From: Trichosporon coremiiforme
Taxonomy: Eukaryota > Basidiomycota > Tremellomycetes > Trichosporonales > Trichosporonaceae
NCBI GenBank assembly: GCA_039545355.1
Contig: BCJJ01000003.1
Span: 1,323,092-1,387,091, forward strand
Length of the DNA: 64,000 nucleotides
Direction: 5' to 3'
Shown: in pieces, positions 43,188 through 54,186 of the stretch
How positions within the stretch are numbered: the first letter of the stretch is position 1
Layout of the letters: each line of letters starts with the position of its first letter
Made by a program: the position numbers and the translations under genes
Notes under the pieces: model-generated
The model's input: the letters and a program-made list of their open reading frames with translations, nothing else
What the model was told of the DNA's origin: nothing
Database searches by the model: none

Positions 43188-44266
43188 TTACTCCACCGAC
43201 ACGGCCATGTCCCATCCAGGCTGCATGACGTATCCGCTGAGCGGCTTGATGACCGCCTCGGCCTGCGCCCTGCTCGCAAAAGTGGCGCGGAATGTCTTCG
43301 CGCCCGCGTTCGGCTTGGGATGCGACGGCGGCAGGGGCGTGGCGGTGTTGATCTCGACCGCGCGGGAGAACCCAGGATATCTGCTGTCAGCTCATTCCCC
43401 ACCAATACCTAGCATTGTACTCACTGAGAGAAGAGCGCGCCCATGATCGCCTCATTGCACTCGGCGGGCAGGTTGGAGCAGAGCACAGCGACGTTGACGT
43501 CGTCGTCGTCCTCCATCTCGATCTCCATGTCGTCGTCGTCTTCCGTCTTGGCCTTCTTCGCTGCGCGGGACGCGTCCTCGGCATCCGCCTCGGGGGCGCG
43601 CTTGCTGTTGATTCCGCCCGCCTTCTCGCGTTCCAGCTGCTCGTACTCGCCCTGCGCCTTTGAGATTGTCACGCGGGCCGCCTCGATCGCCCGCGCCTCC
43701 TTCGACTTGGACGGGTCCTCGCGCGCAAGCGTAGCGTTGGACGGGTTCTTCGCGTACGTGATGTGCTGAGATCAGCTTCGCATTCCAAAGCGCTGTAGCT
43801 TCTGTGAATGGGACGAGCAGGACGGATGGTCCACCCTTGCGATCGCGGACAACTTACCATGTCACGGTTGTAGAACTGCGTGTCGTTCAGTCCACGCAGC
43901 GCTGATGTCGCCGCCGCCTGCTCTTCGAACACGATGAAGGCCTGTCCTCGTCCGCCGTCATGCTTCTTCGCGACAATGTCAATACTGTGCGTTAGCTCCC
44001 GGCCATTACTTTGCAGCTGTCATCCGCTTGTCTGCGGTTTCTCGATGATGTCCTCAGTATCTCTCACAGCACCATAGCTAATCCGAGCAAAGGGGAGAGG
44101 TCGATCAACCTTGCAGATTGGGGACCGAGGAGTTCTTCTCCGACGACACTTACACTCGTCCGTACGGCGTGAACAGCGCATACAGCTGCTGCCTGAGTTC
44201 CGGCTTCTTCGTCTTCGTCTCGAGGTTGCCGACAAACAAGGTCGGGGACGGCGTCGCGAAGGCCAT
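43188..44266 (-). CDS. U1A/U2B''-type spliceosomal RNA-binding protein
   Basis: Two-RRM snRNP protein that binds U1 or U2 snRNA. Four exons (44154-44266, 43858-43984, 43425-43765, 43188-43380) give 257 residues. RRM1 begins TLFVGNLETKTKKPELRQQL with YALFTPYGRV, and has the RNP1 region GGRGQAFIVFEE. The segment that follows (LRGLNDTQFYNRDMHITYAK) is characteristic of the U1A/U2B''/SNF family. A charged linker contains a nuclear-type basic cluster (RAAKKAKTEDDDD). The second RRM is degenerate (VAVLCSNLPAECNEAIMGAL, TFRATFASRAQAEAVIKPLS). The two-RRM layout is closer to U1A/Mud1 or fly SNF than to the single-RRM Msl1 of yeast. It may serve both snRNPs. Confidence 0.9.
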
Positions 44267-46475
44267 TTTGCTGGATTGGCTTGTGTTTTGATGGCCCTCA
44301 ACGTTCGAGGTCGCTGGACGCCGAAATCAACATTGACATGGTCGCGAGATGAGGTAGGAAGGAGGGACTTATTCATGCCCTCCACTTTGTGGAGTGGAGA
44401 TGTAGCGAACTCCGCTTCAACCCCTACTAAGTAACGAGGCAGGCGAGTACAATGGCATGTCACCGCTGTGCACTGACGAGATGTCAGCCCGCACAGAAGG
44501 ATGCACGGTGCGCGTCAGCTGTGCAGCAGTTCAGGCTGTGCCGCCGAAACGCCGAGGAAGGTGGTCATGCTTCTGCGCAGCCCGTTGCGTGTTGAGGCGT
44601 ACAGGCGTTTCGGCGCTGATCGTGCTATGTGGAGACATGACTCTGTGTCGATTGCACGCAACAATGTTCAACTAGCGCAGTCGGCTACGTCGCACTCCAA
44701 AGCCCATGAGCGTTCATAACCGGATCCCCAGGCCCGGAGGATGTTGGAGCGCTACTCGGCCATGCTGCATGTTGGATATACCTCGGCGGGGGGGGCGGCA
44801 AGTCAAGACCGCCTGCCTACTTTATATTCGGACGTCGGGGCCAATCCACACTGCAGCGCTGCGGCAGTGTCTGTGTACCTAGCTATACCTGTGTGTTATG
44901 TGGCGTGCATGGCGTGCATGGCGCGCCAAGCAACGCCAAAAGTGCAAGGCGGCGCCGCACCCTATGGACCCCAGGTTAGCCAGGCTGCCCCAGTCCCAAG
45001 GCCGAGAAGCAGCACCCAGCACCGGAGCTTAGCATGTTGTGCATGCTGCCAGGCACTGGTGCAGTTATCTTTATGGCATCGAGGGACATGGCACTGCAGC
45101 GCGCTTTTATAGAACTCCGATCACGCATTACTGCACTGCATGCACTGTGCGGTGATTGTGGCCGAGCCGCGCAGGCATGGTGGCATGCGCTCGCTGGTAT
45201 GGATCCAGCACTCCAGCACATGTACAACAGAGGCAGCATGGTATGCATGGCAATGGGTCGGAGAGTGCCGCGTTGTGCCGTGAGCCGGATGAGAAATTCA
45301 TTCTACAATCCTCGGTGGTCTCGGTGGATAGTGGATCGTTCGGTGCCAGCTCAACAAGCTCATGAAGCGCAGCAAGTTCGCGAAATTTATCGGTGTCCCG
45401 ATACGCGAGGCGAGGTTCACCCAGGGAGACAGCTCGAAGACAGGGACGCGGCTCATCATGTCCTACCCGCCTGCAAGGGTTAGCCGACTTATCTCCATCA
45501 CGATTGGGTTTAAGCTGATATTTTCCAGTGATGTGGAGGCAGACCAAGGGGTCGTGAGGCAGCGTCCTTTGGGCCATCCTGCGTAATCCTGGGACGGCTC
45601 GTGCAGCTCCTGTCTGCCCAGGGAGGATCAGGAATGGGACGACAGGCGTACCGATGTACGTGCAAGTGATCGCCGGGTGGCATGGGTCGGTGGGCAGGCA
45701 GCATGCAGCTTGCCGTAGAAATCAAAGCGTTGGGGAACTCTACCCGCGACCGCACGTGTCGTCGTGTCAAGCCGGTCAACCCGGCGCGAGACCCGCGTTT
45801 CACCACCGCGACGCCCTTGTGTGCCCTTTTTCCTTGGTTTGTTCTAAGCTCTAAGCTGCTCCGGTTCATTAGAGTCTGTCATTTATCGAACCCCCGACTG
45901 GCCAACTCGCACTCCGCCTTTTCGTCGGCCATCCTTCTTTTCCACGTTTCCACCCTCTTCTCTTCCACCACCACTACCGCACGGACGCTGCATGCCGCCG
46001 AGCTGACCGCTGAGCACCGACCCCCGAGAGCAAGCGCCGACTGATACTCAACACTCGATCTGCGCCCTGTCCCCCCACACACAGGATACGACCAAAACCA
46101 CCGCCGCATTTCGATCTTCCCTCAACCCTCTTCCCTCACGCCCATCCTTGCCCGTCCCCAGAGTTACCGTGAATCCCATTGGCGCTTCGCCGGTCAATTA
46201 ACTCCCAGCACACTGCACACGTTACCGCGACCTGCGCACTCCGTACCTGCGTAACTGGCATCTTGGCTTAATTGCACTTGGACTTTGATCAACCTTGGAA
46301 TAAGTTGAGCTGGACTCATTAACGACCGCAACGCACATCAGCCAACTGAATCGATCTTCGATCTTCGGTCTCGGCAGTTAGGCTACGATCTACCCAGCTT
46401 AGCATAGGACTGTCTGGACATTTCCTCGCATCTCGACTTTCCATCTTCCCCCATTCCCCACCTCGCAACAACAAA
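44267..46475. other. Intergenic region with a TGCATG cluster
   Basis: About 2.2 kb between divergent genes, with no supportable gene. TGCATG occurs six times between 44,766 and 45,249 (see findings). The last 600 bases are C/T-rich and look like the promoter and leader of LAG1, with several upstream ATGs. Confidence 0.5.
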
Positions 46476-47761
46476 ATGGCTCTCACCCAGGAGTCAGTAG
46501 GAGACTTCCTTCGGCCATTCGTCGAGCTCTCGTACCCGGTCAAGGGCTTTGAGAACGGAGTGCCGACGACGCTGTACAGCAAGGGCAAGCTCGACGTTCG
46601 GTATGTCATCTTTTGGGCTGTTGTCTTCAGCATCCTCCGCCATGTGTCGATGAAGTACATCCTCTCGCCCCTCGCCCGACGAGTGATTCCGACACCGCCG
46701 CTCGACCACAAGCCGACATCACCGGCAATGGAGCGCCACCTGAAGCGAGTCGCGGCGAAGAAGAAGGAGCACAACTCTGTGCGCTTCGCGGAGCAGGCGT
46801 GGGCGATGGCCTACTGCTCCGTGTTCTGGACTATCGGAATGGTGAGCTCGCAGCACGCATGATGAGGAATGGAGGAAGGTCAGAAAAAAACGCTAACCGT
46901 TTAGGCCATTCTGCACCGAATCCCCAACGCGACCTCGCCGGAGGAGCTCTGGGGAACGTACCCGTACACCCCGCTACCGGCGCTCACCAAGTTCTACTAC
47001 CTGGCGCAGCTCGGATGGTGGTTCCACCAGCTTTACGTGATCAACACGGAGAAGCCGAGGAAGGACCACTGGCAGATGTTCGGCCACCACCTGCTCTCGA
47101 TCGCGCTCATCGGGTCATCGTACCTTGCGAACTACACCCGTATCGGTGTCGTCGTGCACTCCCTGATGGACTTCTGCGACATTCTGCTTCCCGTGAGTTG
47201 CCAGGCGAGTGGTGAAACTGACAACAGCTCGCCAAGCTCCTGCGCTACATGGGCTTCTCCACGGGGTGCGACGCCGCGTTCGTCGTCTTCCTCGTGTCGT
47301 GGATCGTTACCCGCCAGGTCGGCCTCTTCCTCGTCATCAAGAGTGCCGCGGTTGAGGCGCCGAAGTACATTGCGTTCAAGTGGGACCCCGCCAACGGACA
47401 CTACCTGACGAAGCCGATGTACTACGGCTTCATCATCCTGCTTAGCATCCTGCTCGTCCTCTGCACGGTCTGGTTCTACATGGCGATCATGGTCGCCGTC
47501 CGTGTCGTGCGCGGACAGGGCGCCGAGGACACTCGCTCCGATTCGGAGGACACGGACGACGACGCAATCTCGCTCGAGTCCGAGGACGACGGCGTCATCC
47601 CCAACGGCCGTACGAACGGTGTCAACGGACACGCAAATGGCCATGCCAACGGCAACGGCGTCACGAACGGCATTACGAACGGCCACGGCGTCAACGGTGT
47701 CAACAGGCACTCGAGCGCGGTCAACGGACACGCGAACGGGCTCAAGAACCGCAAGCACTAA
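46476..47761 (+). CDS. LAG1: Ceramide synthase (LAG1/TLC domain)
   Basis: ER membrane acyltransferase joining acyl-CoA to a sphingoid base. Three exons (46476-46841, 46905-47192, 47228-47761) give 395 residues. The TLC domain spans about residues 85-310. The Lag1p motif is clear: FYYLAQLGWWFHQLYVINTE, then DHWQMFGHHLLSIALIGSSY with the catalytic His pair, then ANYTRIGVVVHSLMDFCDIL. About six to seven hydrophobic helices are present. The C-terminus after the last helix is acidic (SEDTDDDAISLESEDD) and then a repetitive Asn-Gly-His tail. No homeobox-like domain is present, as is normal for fungal enzymes. Chain-length choice (LAG1 versus LAC1 type) cannot be read from the sequence. Confidence 0.95.
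47608..47755 (+). repeat. LAG1: Asn-Gly-His/Ala minisatellite in the LAG1 C-terminus
   Basis: Imperfect 9-12 base units built on AACGG(C/A) plus CACGC or CGTC encode a run of NG-containing units (NGVNGHANGHANGNG and so on). Codon third positions vary, so the repeat is kept at protein level as well as DNA level. Confidence 0.7.
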
Positions 47762-48290
47762 GTCGGTAGACGATGAACGCATAGACAAGGCAAGATTACT
47801 ACTGCATCGATAGAGACGAATGTCAGACTTTGTAACACACGTGTGTCCACGCCCGCCGTTGCGCTCGTAGGGCGCAGAGGTGTGGAGTGCTAGAGAGTCC
47901 GTTGACCTTGCCGGTCGCTGCCGGTCGGCCTAGTGCACCCGGCTCCGGAGTGGCTGCATATGGCTGCATTCAGTCGCTGTCAGCCGGCGGCGCCGAGATA
48001 AGCATAAGGCCAGATGGCACGAGGTGTGACATGTGTCGGACCGGCCGAGCCGAGGGAAGGCAACTTTCAGTGAATATCAGCTTCAGAACCAGTCCACGAA
48101 GTCCAGGCTATGACGTACGTCGTCCCGGGCGCCGGATGTTCCTGGGTTTGGTGTTCCTTCCTCATGTCTTCCTCCGACGCGTCCATGCAACGTTTCACCC
48201 TCCCAACATCTTGCTTTAGCTCCATCCTCATACCCGACTAGCACCTTTAATCTCTGCGTCCAACGCAGATCGACCCGGCACACACTGATC
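47762..48290. other. Intergenic region
   Basis: About 530 bases between two genes on the same strand. No gene or specific element seen. Confidence 0.5.
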
Positions 48291-49425
48291 ATGGGCAGCA
48301 CCGAGAAGGGCCAGGCCGTCATCGGCCGACAGCAGTCGCCTGGCATGCGCGCCGCCAAATTCATCTTCCACTCTGGCGTCGCCGCGTACATGATCGCCGC
48401 GTACCGCGCCCTCAGCGCCATCACGGAGCGAGTCGTCACGGAGGAGGTAAGCTGCTTGGTACACCGCGAGCATAGCTGACAACAGGCTGGGGGCGATCTC
48501 CAGTTCCTTACCATCTGGGGGTGAGTAACTCCATCGCTCCGTGCTTCACCGGACGCTTTCCTTGCCGTCGACTGATGGATGGGCGAGGAGGATGTCAGCG
48601 GGGAAGACAAGGAGTTACTGGGATCGGGTGAGCTGACAGCAGCTTCCTCATGGCCACCGCAACGATGATCCTCTCCGCCATCTGCGACGTCTTCCCGGAC
48701 AACTGGCGTGAGTGCACGGCATCGGAGTTGACATCGGACTTCTCCATCGGAGCTTCGTCGCCGATATCCGAAGCTGACCCACAGTCGCCCGCGCGTCCAA
48801 GCGTGTCCTCGCTCTCGGCGCGATGCCGATCGAGCTGACGATCTCTGCAATCTACGTCAGTTCACGGTTCTCGCTCAACCCCATTCTTCTCTCCTTACCG
48901 GCTGTCAGCGCAGCGGGGCCACGGAACAGCTCGGTTTTGGTCTGAAGCGAGCTAACGAACGCAGTGGCCGCTCATTCTGTTCGCCCCCAGCCTGATCGTT
49001 CCACCCGCCGATCCGCTCGCCGATGTGACCAAGATCGACGCCGGCGCCGAGCTCTTCTTCATCCCCCTCTGGATGGACCTGGGTCTGCACCTTGTCCCAG
49101 CCGCCGCTCTTCTGCTCGGTGAGTCGAATTTCAGAGCTATCGAAGCCCACTACAAGCTTCGCGACGCCGAGCCTAGCTGACCCCAGACTTCTTCCTGCTC
49201 GAGAAGAAGTACACCCCGCCCACGTCCACGCGCGGCGCCTTCCTGACCGCCCTCGGCGTCGCTGGCGCTTATGCGACCTGGGTCGAGCGCTGCGCCGCCA
49301 TCAACGGAAAGTTCCCCTATCCCTTCCTCACGGTCGCGAGCTTCGAGGACCGCTGCAAGATCTACGTCGGCGCGGGCGCTTTTGCGCTGCTCGTGTTCTG
49401 GGGCCTTAATGCGCTGCACAAGTGA
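48291..49425 (+). CDS. FAR-17a/AIG1-like multi-pass membrane protein
   Basis: Member of the AIG1/ADTRP family. Animal members are membrane-embedded hydrolases of fatty-acid esters of hydroxy fatty acids; the fungal function is unproven. Six exons (48291-48446, 48486-48520, 48643-48707, 48785-48855, 48965-49118, 49187-49425) give 239 residues and about six helices. Helix 1 is in KFIFHSGVAAYMIAAYRALS. The segment after DLQFLTIWGF is a family hallmark, and the conserved Thr (catalytic in animal AIG1) is present there (FLTIWG). The conserved His lies in MDLGLHLVPAAALLLDFFLL. The C-terminal helix is GAGAFALLVFWGLNALHK. The two catalytic residues known from AIG1 (Thr and His) are thus present, so lipase-like activity is possible. 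Confidence 0.88.
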
Positions 49426-49547
49426 GCGACTTGTGCAAGGTGAGAGATCTAGACGCTACGGTGTGCTATGCATGCTGTTTAACGATACGACGAGAGGTGA
49501 GCTTAGGATGTGGAAGAGGCGTTGGTGGGGTGACTCCTGATCAATGT

Positions 49548-52500
49548 TTACTGATGAGACGCGCGATTGGTGACTAACTCTGGGGTGGCCAAGACGATAG
49601 CCAGTTGATTGCTCACAACAGGCGGGGACTCTGGTTGAAACATAGTGTTACGCCTTTGTTCATCTGGGTGGGTCACTGCAGTGCTCTCACGGGGGGGAAA
49701 ACGTCTGCGCATGCGAACAACGAAGCCCTCCTTCACCTGCCCCTCCGGCTCGGTCGGGGACGTAGGCCTCGGCTCCTCGTACTCGGGCAACTCCTCTTCC
49801 TCCACGATCTGATCCTGGACGACATCACACTCCTCCTCACGGGTAACAGGCAACTCGCGCCCCATATACTGGGCATACCTCTCCTGACTCGGCTCCTCCC
49901 CGCCAACAACCTGAGGCATCCACTTAAGCGGCTCGAAGCGCGGCGTCGGGGGTCGATACGCCGGCGGCGGCGTGCTTGGCATCGTCTCTGTACGAGTGAG
50001 GAGCAACGGCCCAGTACGACAATCGTGCCACTCTTCGTCCTCATCCTCGGACTCGGGCTGGGGCTGAGGAGGAGGCTGCAAGTTCGGCCTCGGGTTCGAC
50101 CACGGAATCCACTGCGGCTTCGGCTTCATTTTGATCGGGACCAGGTTCCAGGTCAGAGAGACCGAGGGCGGGCTGGGCGTGATTGCGGACGGGGACGGGG
50201 GCGGAGGCACGGGCGCGGGCGTGAGCGCAATCTGATGACGGGCAGGGGATACAACCAGCGGAGAGGGGGGGAAGAGGAGAGACGCCCAGTCGTCCTCTTC
50301 AAGGTCATAGAGGTCGCCGACGGGCATCTTGAGTCGACCGTAACGCATGGGTATCGCGGGAGCGGATAGCGGCTCGAGCTGGGCGTCGAGCTCGATCGTG
50401 GACTCAGGCGACGCGACCAGAGTCTCCGCGAAGTGGATCGATTGCTTCGCCTTCTGAGACCGGGCAGAAGGGATCGTCTTCTCTGCCTGAGGCGCCGGGC
50501 AGGTCGCGGCCGTTGGAGGTTTGGTTGGCTTGGTTACTGGCTTGGGCTCAGTCGGGTATGCTACTTCAGGCTTCGCCGGAGCCACAAGGGGTATAGTCTT
50601 CTCGGGCTTCGGCGCGGCTGTCACACCGACGTCCTCAACGACGTTGTCCATCGACACAGCCTTCCACTTCCCCTTCGCTGCCCACGGGATGCGGGGAAGG
50701 CTGTCCTGGGTGTCTTGGCGAGCCATCACTGCACGGGCGGTGCTGCGGGACGGTCCTGTCGAAATGTCGGCTGGAGGATTGGGCTCAGCCAACTCGATCT
50801 GGGGCAGCGTGGCTGCCGTCTTCTCGGGCTGGAGGACTTTCATGGTGTCGCGTCTCGTTGGCTTGATTGTCGCCTCGGAGGCTGTGTCGTTCGAGTTCCT
50901 CTCGGTCCCGTCCGCGGTGGCACGTTTCATCGGCCTTAAGGTTGCTTCGGACGCTGCGTCGTCCGATATCTTGTCGACATCGACCCCCTGTCCTTCCGTG
51001 TTGGAATCGATCTCCTCGATAAACGCCGACCTCTCGAGGACCGTCTCCCCCGTTCCTCCGGGCTGGCCCGCGTCCACGAGGCCAATCAGGACAGCAAGCA
51101 TGTACTGCTCCTCCAGAACCTCCAAATCCTCCTCATCACCCGCAGCATATTCATCTTCCTCCCCGACCGTCTCCAGTACCCCCGGCTGCTTTGGCTTGGG
51201 CACTACCCTCTGCTTCCCGTTATTCTCAACGACTACCGGGACGAGCATGCTCTCCGTCCTTCTGGTCTCGGCGCGCTTCACGATGCGCCTCTGCTCCGCA
51301 TTCAGAGACTTAGGGAGGCAGTCATGGGCCGGCACGCTGAGCGACCTCAGCACAGCGCGCGTGAGCATGATGTGGGGCTCCTTCTTGTTCTGCTGGTTCA
51401 TTTGGACAGTTCCGCGGGGAAACACACTGTCCAAGACGACAGCCTTCGGAGAACGAGTGCGAACGGGGAGAGGGGCGAAGTGAACCGTCCTAGTCTCCCT
51501 TGGAAGACAGATCCCGTGTTCCTCCTCCTCGTCCTCCCACTCTCCATCCTCATCAAACCTGACCCGCCAAAGTCCCGCAGCAACAGCCTGCCTCCTCGCC
51601 TCCCTGGCCCGCTGAGCGCGCATAAGCGCCACTGCGCGGTGGAGTTTCGCCCTCCTCGCGCTGAAACCCGCCCTCCGCCGCTCCTTGGCGAGATAACGCT
51701 CTTTGAGTTCCGCGATCGTCTCGCGCCGGTTCAGGCGCGCCATGCCCCGCTCATCGATTACGAAGCGGACCCGCGTGGCGTTCTCGGGCCGCACCTCTGT
51801 CAGCTTCGGAGGGGCTGGCGGGGCGGGCGTGGAGCGGAAGCGGGCGAAGGTCCCGGGTTGCTTGCGGAGGGCGAGGCGGAGTCGGGTGGCGAGGCCGGGA
51901 CGGATTTGCGCTGGCGCGGCGGTGGGGGTGGGTTGAGGAGGTGTTCGGGGTAAAGGGCCCTGGGGGGCGGTGTCGACGTCAGGCGGAGGCGGAGGCGGGC
52001 GGCGCACGTCCGTCGCTTGGTTTATCGTCTCCGTGGGTGCTGGCGCTGCTCCAGAGTCTGACATGGGCTCAGGCGACTCGCACAGTGGCCTGTTGTCGTT
52101 CAGAAGTCGCTCGGACGACTCCAGTGCCGCTTTGGGACTGGGTGGCGGGGGTCGGAGTGGCCAGGGCCACCGCGCCCTACGCTCCTCAGTCGACATCGGC
52201 ATCGTATAGTCAGGCGCAGTGCGCTCTGTATCCAACATCGGTTCCGGGGATGCGCAGAACAGCGGCGACGCCGGCGGCGATACGTCTTCCTTCGGAAGCT
52301 GGCTGTGCGCCGTGCGCCCAAGGTCCCACGCCCGGAGCTGTGGGGTCGGAGGCGTGGCTAAGTCCTGATCAGAGGTCGACTCGGGTGACCCGGACAGAAC
52401 CGGCGTGCTTGTTGAGACGGGGCTGGGGTGTGTGGCCCAGGTGGGTGTAGGGGAGGAGGACCGAGAAGAGGGCGGTGATGAGTCCCATGCTCCCGGAACG

Positions 52501-52550
52501 ACGTAAGGCTTCGGTTCACCAGGCGGCAGCCACAGGCTTTCGCCGCTCAT
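49548..52550 (-). CDS. Large proline-rich orphan protein, about 1,000 residues
   Basis: A single uninterrupted frame in a genome where most genes have several introns. I do not recognise the protein. The likely start is the ATG at 52,550 (MSGESLWLPPGEPKPYVVPG). The frame stays open to 52,772, but that part is Leu/Thr/Pro-rich leader-like sequence. Most of the product is disordered and rich in Pro, Ser, Glu and Arg, with repeated TPPPA, SPEST and KPxK words. A basic, Arg/Ala-rich helical stretch lies at about residues 260-340 (AELKERYLAKERRRAGFSAR), and an acidic one follows (EDGEWEDEEEEHG). There is no membrane segment. Composition hints at a scaffold or nuclear protein, but that is a guess. 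Confidence 0.65.
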   Translation of the reverse strand: MSGESLWLPPGEPKPYVVPGAWDSSPPSSRSSSPTPTWATHPSPVSTSTPVLSGSPESTSDQDLATPPTPQLRAWDLGRTAHSQLPKEDVSPPASPLFCASPEPMLDTERTAPDYTMPMSTEERRARWPWPLRPPPPSPKAALESSERLLNDNRPLCESPEPMSDSGAAPAPTETINQATDVRRPPPPPPDVDTAPQGPLPRTPPQPTPTAAPAQIRPGLATRLRLALRKQPGTFARFRSTPAPPAPPKLTEVRPENATRVRFVIDERGMARLNRRETIAELKERYLAKERRRAGFSARRAKLHRAVALMRAQRAREARRQAVAAGLWRVRFDEDGEWEDEEEEHGICLPRETRTVHFAPLPVRTRSPKAVVLDSVFPRGTVQMNQQNKKEPHIMLTRAVLRSLSVPAHDCLPKSLNAEQRRIVKRAETRRTESMLVPVVVENNGKQRVVPKPKQPGVLETVGEEDEYAAGDEEDLEVLEEQYMLAVLIGLVDAGQPGGTGETVLERSAFIEEIDSNTEGQGVDVDKISDDAASEATLRPMKRATADGTERNSNDTASEATIKPTRRDTMKVLQPEKTAATLPQIELAEPNPPADISTGPSRSTARAVMARQDTQDSLPRIPWAAKGKWKAVSMDNVVEDVGVTAAPKPEKTIPLVAPAKPEVAYPTEPKPVTKPTKPPTAATCPAPQAEKTIPSARSQKAKQSIHFAETLVASPESTIELDAQLEPLSAPAIPMRYGRLKMPVGDLYDLEEDDWASLLFPPSPLVVSPARHQIALTPAPVPPPPSPSAITPSPPSVSLTWNLVPIKMKPKPQWIPWSNPRPNLQPPPQPQPESEDEDEEWHDCRTGPLLLTRTETMPSTPPPAYRPPTPRFEPLKWMPQVVGGEEPSQERYAQYMGRELPVTREEECDVVQDQIVEEEELPEYEEPRPTSPTEPEGQVKEGFVVRMRRRFPPRESTAVTHPDEQRRNTMFQPESPPVVSNQLAIVLATPELVTNRASHQ

Positions 52551-53450
52551 CCTGATGGCCGCTCGTTCGAGAAGTGGCTGTTGATTGGTACTGACTGGGT
52601 GCTGGAGTACAGCAGCCAGTGGCTGGTGGTTAGGATATGGAGTTTGAAGGTGAGTTGTGAGAAAGAAGGATGCAGTCAGGAGGAAGGTAGTGAGGATGCA
52701 ATATGAACGTGGAAGAGGAGAAGTTGACGTGGGAAGGAGGACGAGTGCGAGATCGCCGTGTGTGCATAGCATTCGTCTTACACCTTCTCAGCCGCCCAGT
52801 GATGCACACAGCTGTGCGGTGGTGCGCAAGCATCCATGCTATGCTGAGCCCGCCATTGCATCATTGACCATTGCTGTACGGTGCTGGTCTTTACAACTCG
52901 AGCATCGATGGACAGTGAGTGACCGGTGAGTGCCACAAGCTTGCATGCTCGTCGGCGGGCTGTCTCGCGCTAAGCGAGCCGGGTGCTATGCTTCCAGAAC
53001 AGCCGCGCGCGCATGCATGCAGCTTCCCGGCCTTGTTGTTCTGGCACGCTACCGCCGGGATTGTCGGGGCGACAAAGAACGACCGATCGTTCGGATCGGC
53101 GCGGGACAATGGTCACCACTGCGCGAGTTGCGATTGCGCTGTCAGTACCCAATCTGTTGTTGACGATAGGCGCTGTCACCGCCCAATCTGTTCGCCGTTG
53201 TCAGGTCGGCGCGCTTCACCGGCCACTCACTGGCTTTGATCAGTATGCACCACCTCGATCGTTCTCCTCGACATCGCTCCTTGATGAGATTGTGACAGCA
53301 ACTCAGCGCTGTATATATGCCGTACTGGGCCAGGGGGATGCAGACCCTAGCAGGGCCCTCGTGCACGACCAAAAACCACTTGCTGCAGCACCCAAAACTC
53401 AGATAGAGCCGGCCTCACCCCCACACCTCTACGGAAACCCTACGCCCGCC
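52551..53450. other. Divergent intergenic region
   Basis: About 900 bases upstream of two divergent orphan genes. It contains the TATA element annotated at 53,312. No other clear element. Confidence 0.5.
53312..53318 (+). promoter_or_regulatory. TATA-like element upstream of the serine-rich small gene
   Basis: TATATAT lies 133 bases before the ATG at 53,451, similar in spacing to the acetate transporter promoter in this window. Confidence 0.45.
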
Positions 53451-53951
53451 ATGCATACCCTCTCTTCCTCTTATCAGAACTCCTCCTCCCTGAACATCCC
53501 CCACGACCACCCCTTCCGCGCTTCCCTTCCTCCTCGCCTCCACATCTCCGCCGACGGCGACATTCTCTCCGCCGTTATCATCAAGCCGCCCCGCCGCCAC
53601 GTCACCATCGTTGACGGCATGGCCATCCACTCTTACACCGCCGATCTGCTGGATCTGGAGGGTGACGAGATTTCCCCGGCCATGCGCCCCACTTCTGCCA
53701 TCTCCATGGGCTCAGCGAGCTCCCGCTCCTCCGCTTGCTCTACGGCCTCTGCCGCCTCCACCTCTGCCACCTTAATTAGCTCCAATGTCTCCCGCAACTC
53801 CGAGTCCAAGCTCATTCGGACTCTCGGCAGCGATCTCCTCTGCAACCTTACCACTGAGACCTTCAACTCCGCCATCGCTCCCCACTGCCTTTCTCTCCGT
53901 GAGGTTATCAGGGCTCTCCATTCCAGGAAGGCGGGCTCCCGTAGGACGTGA
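53451..53951 (+). CDS. Serine-rich small orphan protein, 166 residues
   Basis: Single-exon frame with its own TATA-like element and a start preceded by a C-rich leader. I do not recognise it. The N-half has a conserved-looking core (RLHISADGDILSAVIIKPPR, then HVTIVDGMAIHSYTADLLDL). The middle is a Ser/Ala/Thr run, and the C-terminus is helical with LTTETFNSAIAPHCLSLREV and a basic end. No membrane segment. Codon use is less biased than in the housekeeping genes, with T- and A-ending codons frequent towards the end, suggesting low expression. It converges with the gene ending at 54,187. Confidence 0.6.
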   Translation: MHTLSSSYQNSSSLNIPHDHPFRASLPPRLHISADGDILSAVIIKPPRRHVTIVDGMAIHSYTADLLDLEGDEISPAMRPTSAISMGSASSRSSACSTASAASTSATLISSNVSRNSESKLIRTLGSDLLCNLTTETFNSAIAPHCLSLREVIRALHSRKAGSRRT

Positions 53952-54186
53952 AACGGGGACGGTTCATTGTCCAACAAGCAAATGACAGTCAGAAGCGTTG
54001 TATCAAAAGGGTTCAGCATCGCTATTCTACAAAGCACCTTATCACATATGTAACAAATTCTGCGCCCCTTGGTTCAAACGTATTGCCCGTCCGTGGCACT
54101 TCCTGAAGAGATCAGTGTGCGTTCCCTCTTCTGCCGCGTCCCGTCGGACCTCGTTTGCGGCAGTCAAAAGATCGCATGGTGCAGTA

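Noticed and set aside
52551..52772. Extending the large orphan protein upstream to the ATG at 52,772
   Set aside because: The extra 74 codons are Leu/Thr/Pro-rich and look like a pyrimidine-rich leader read in frame. The ATG at 52,550 begins a more normal protein start.
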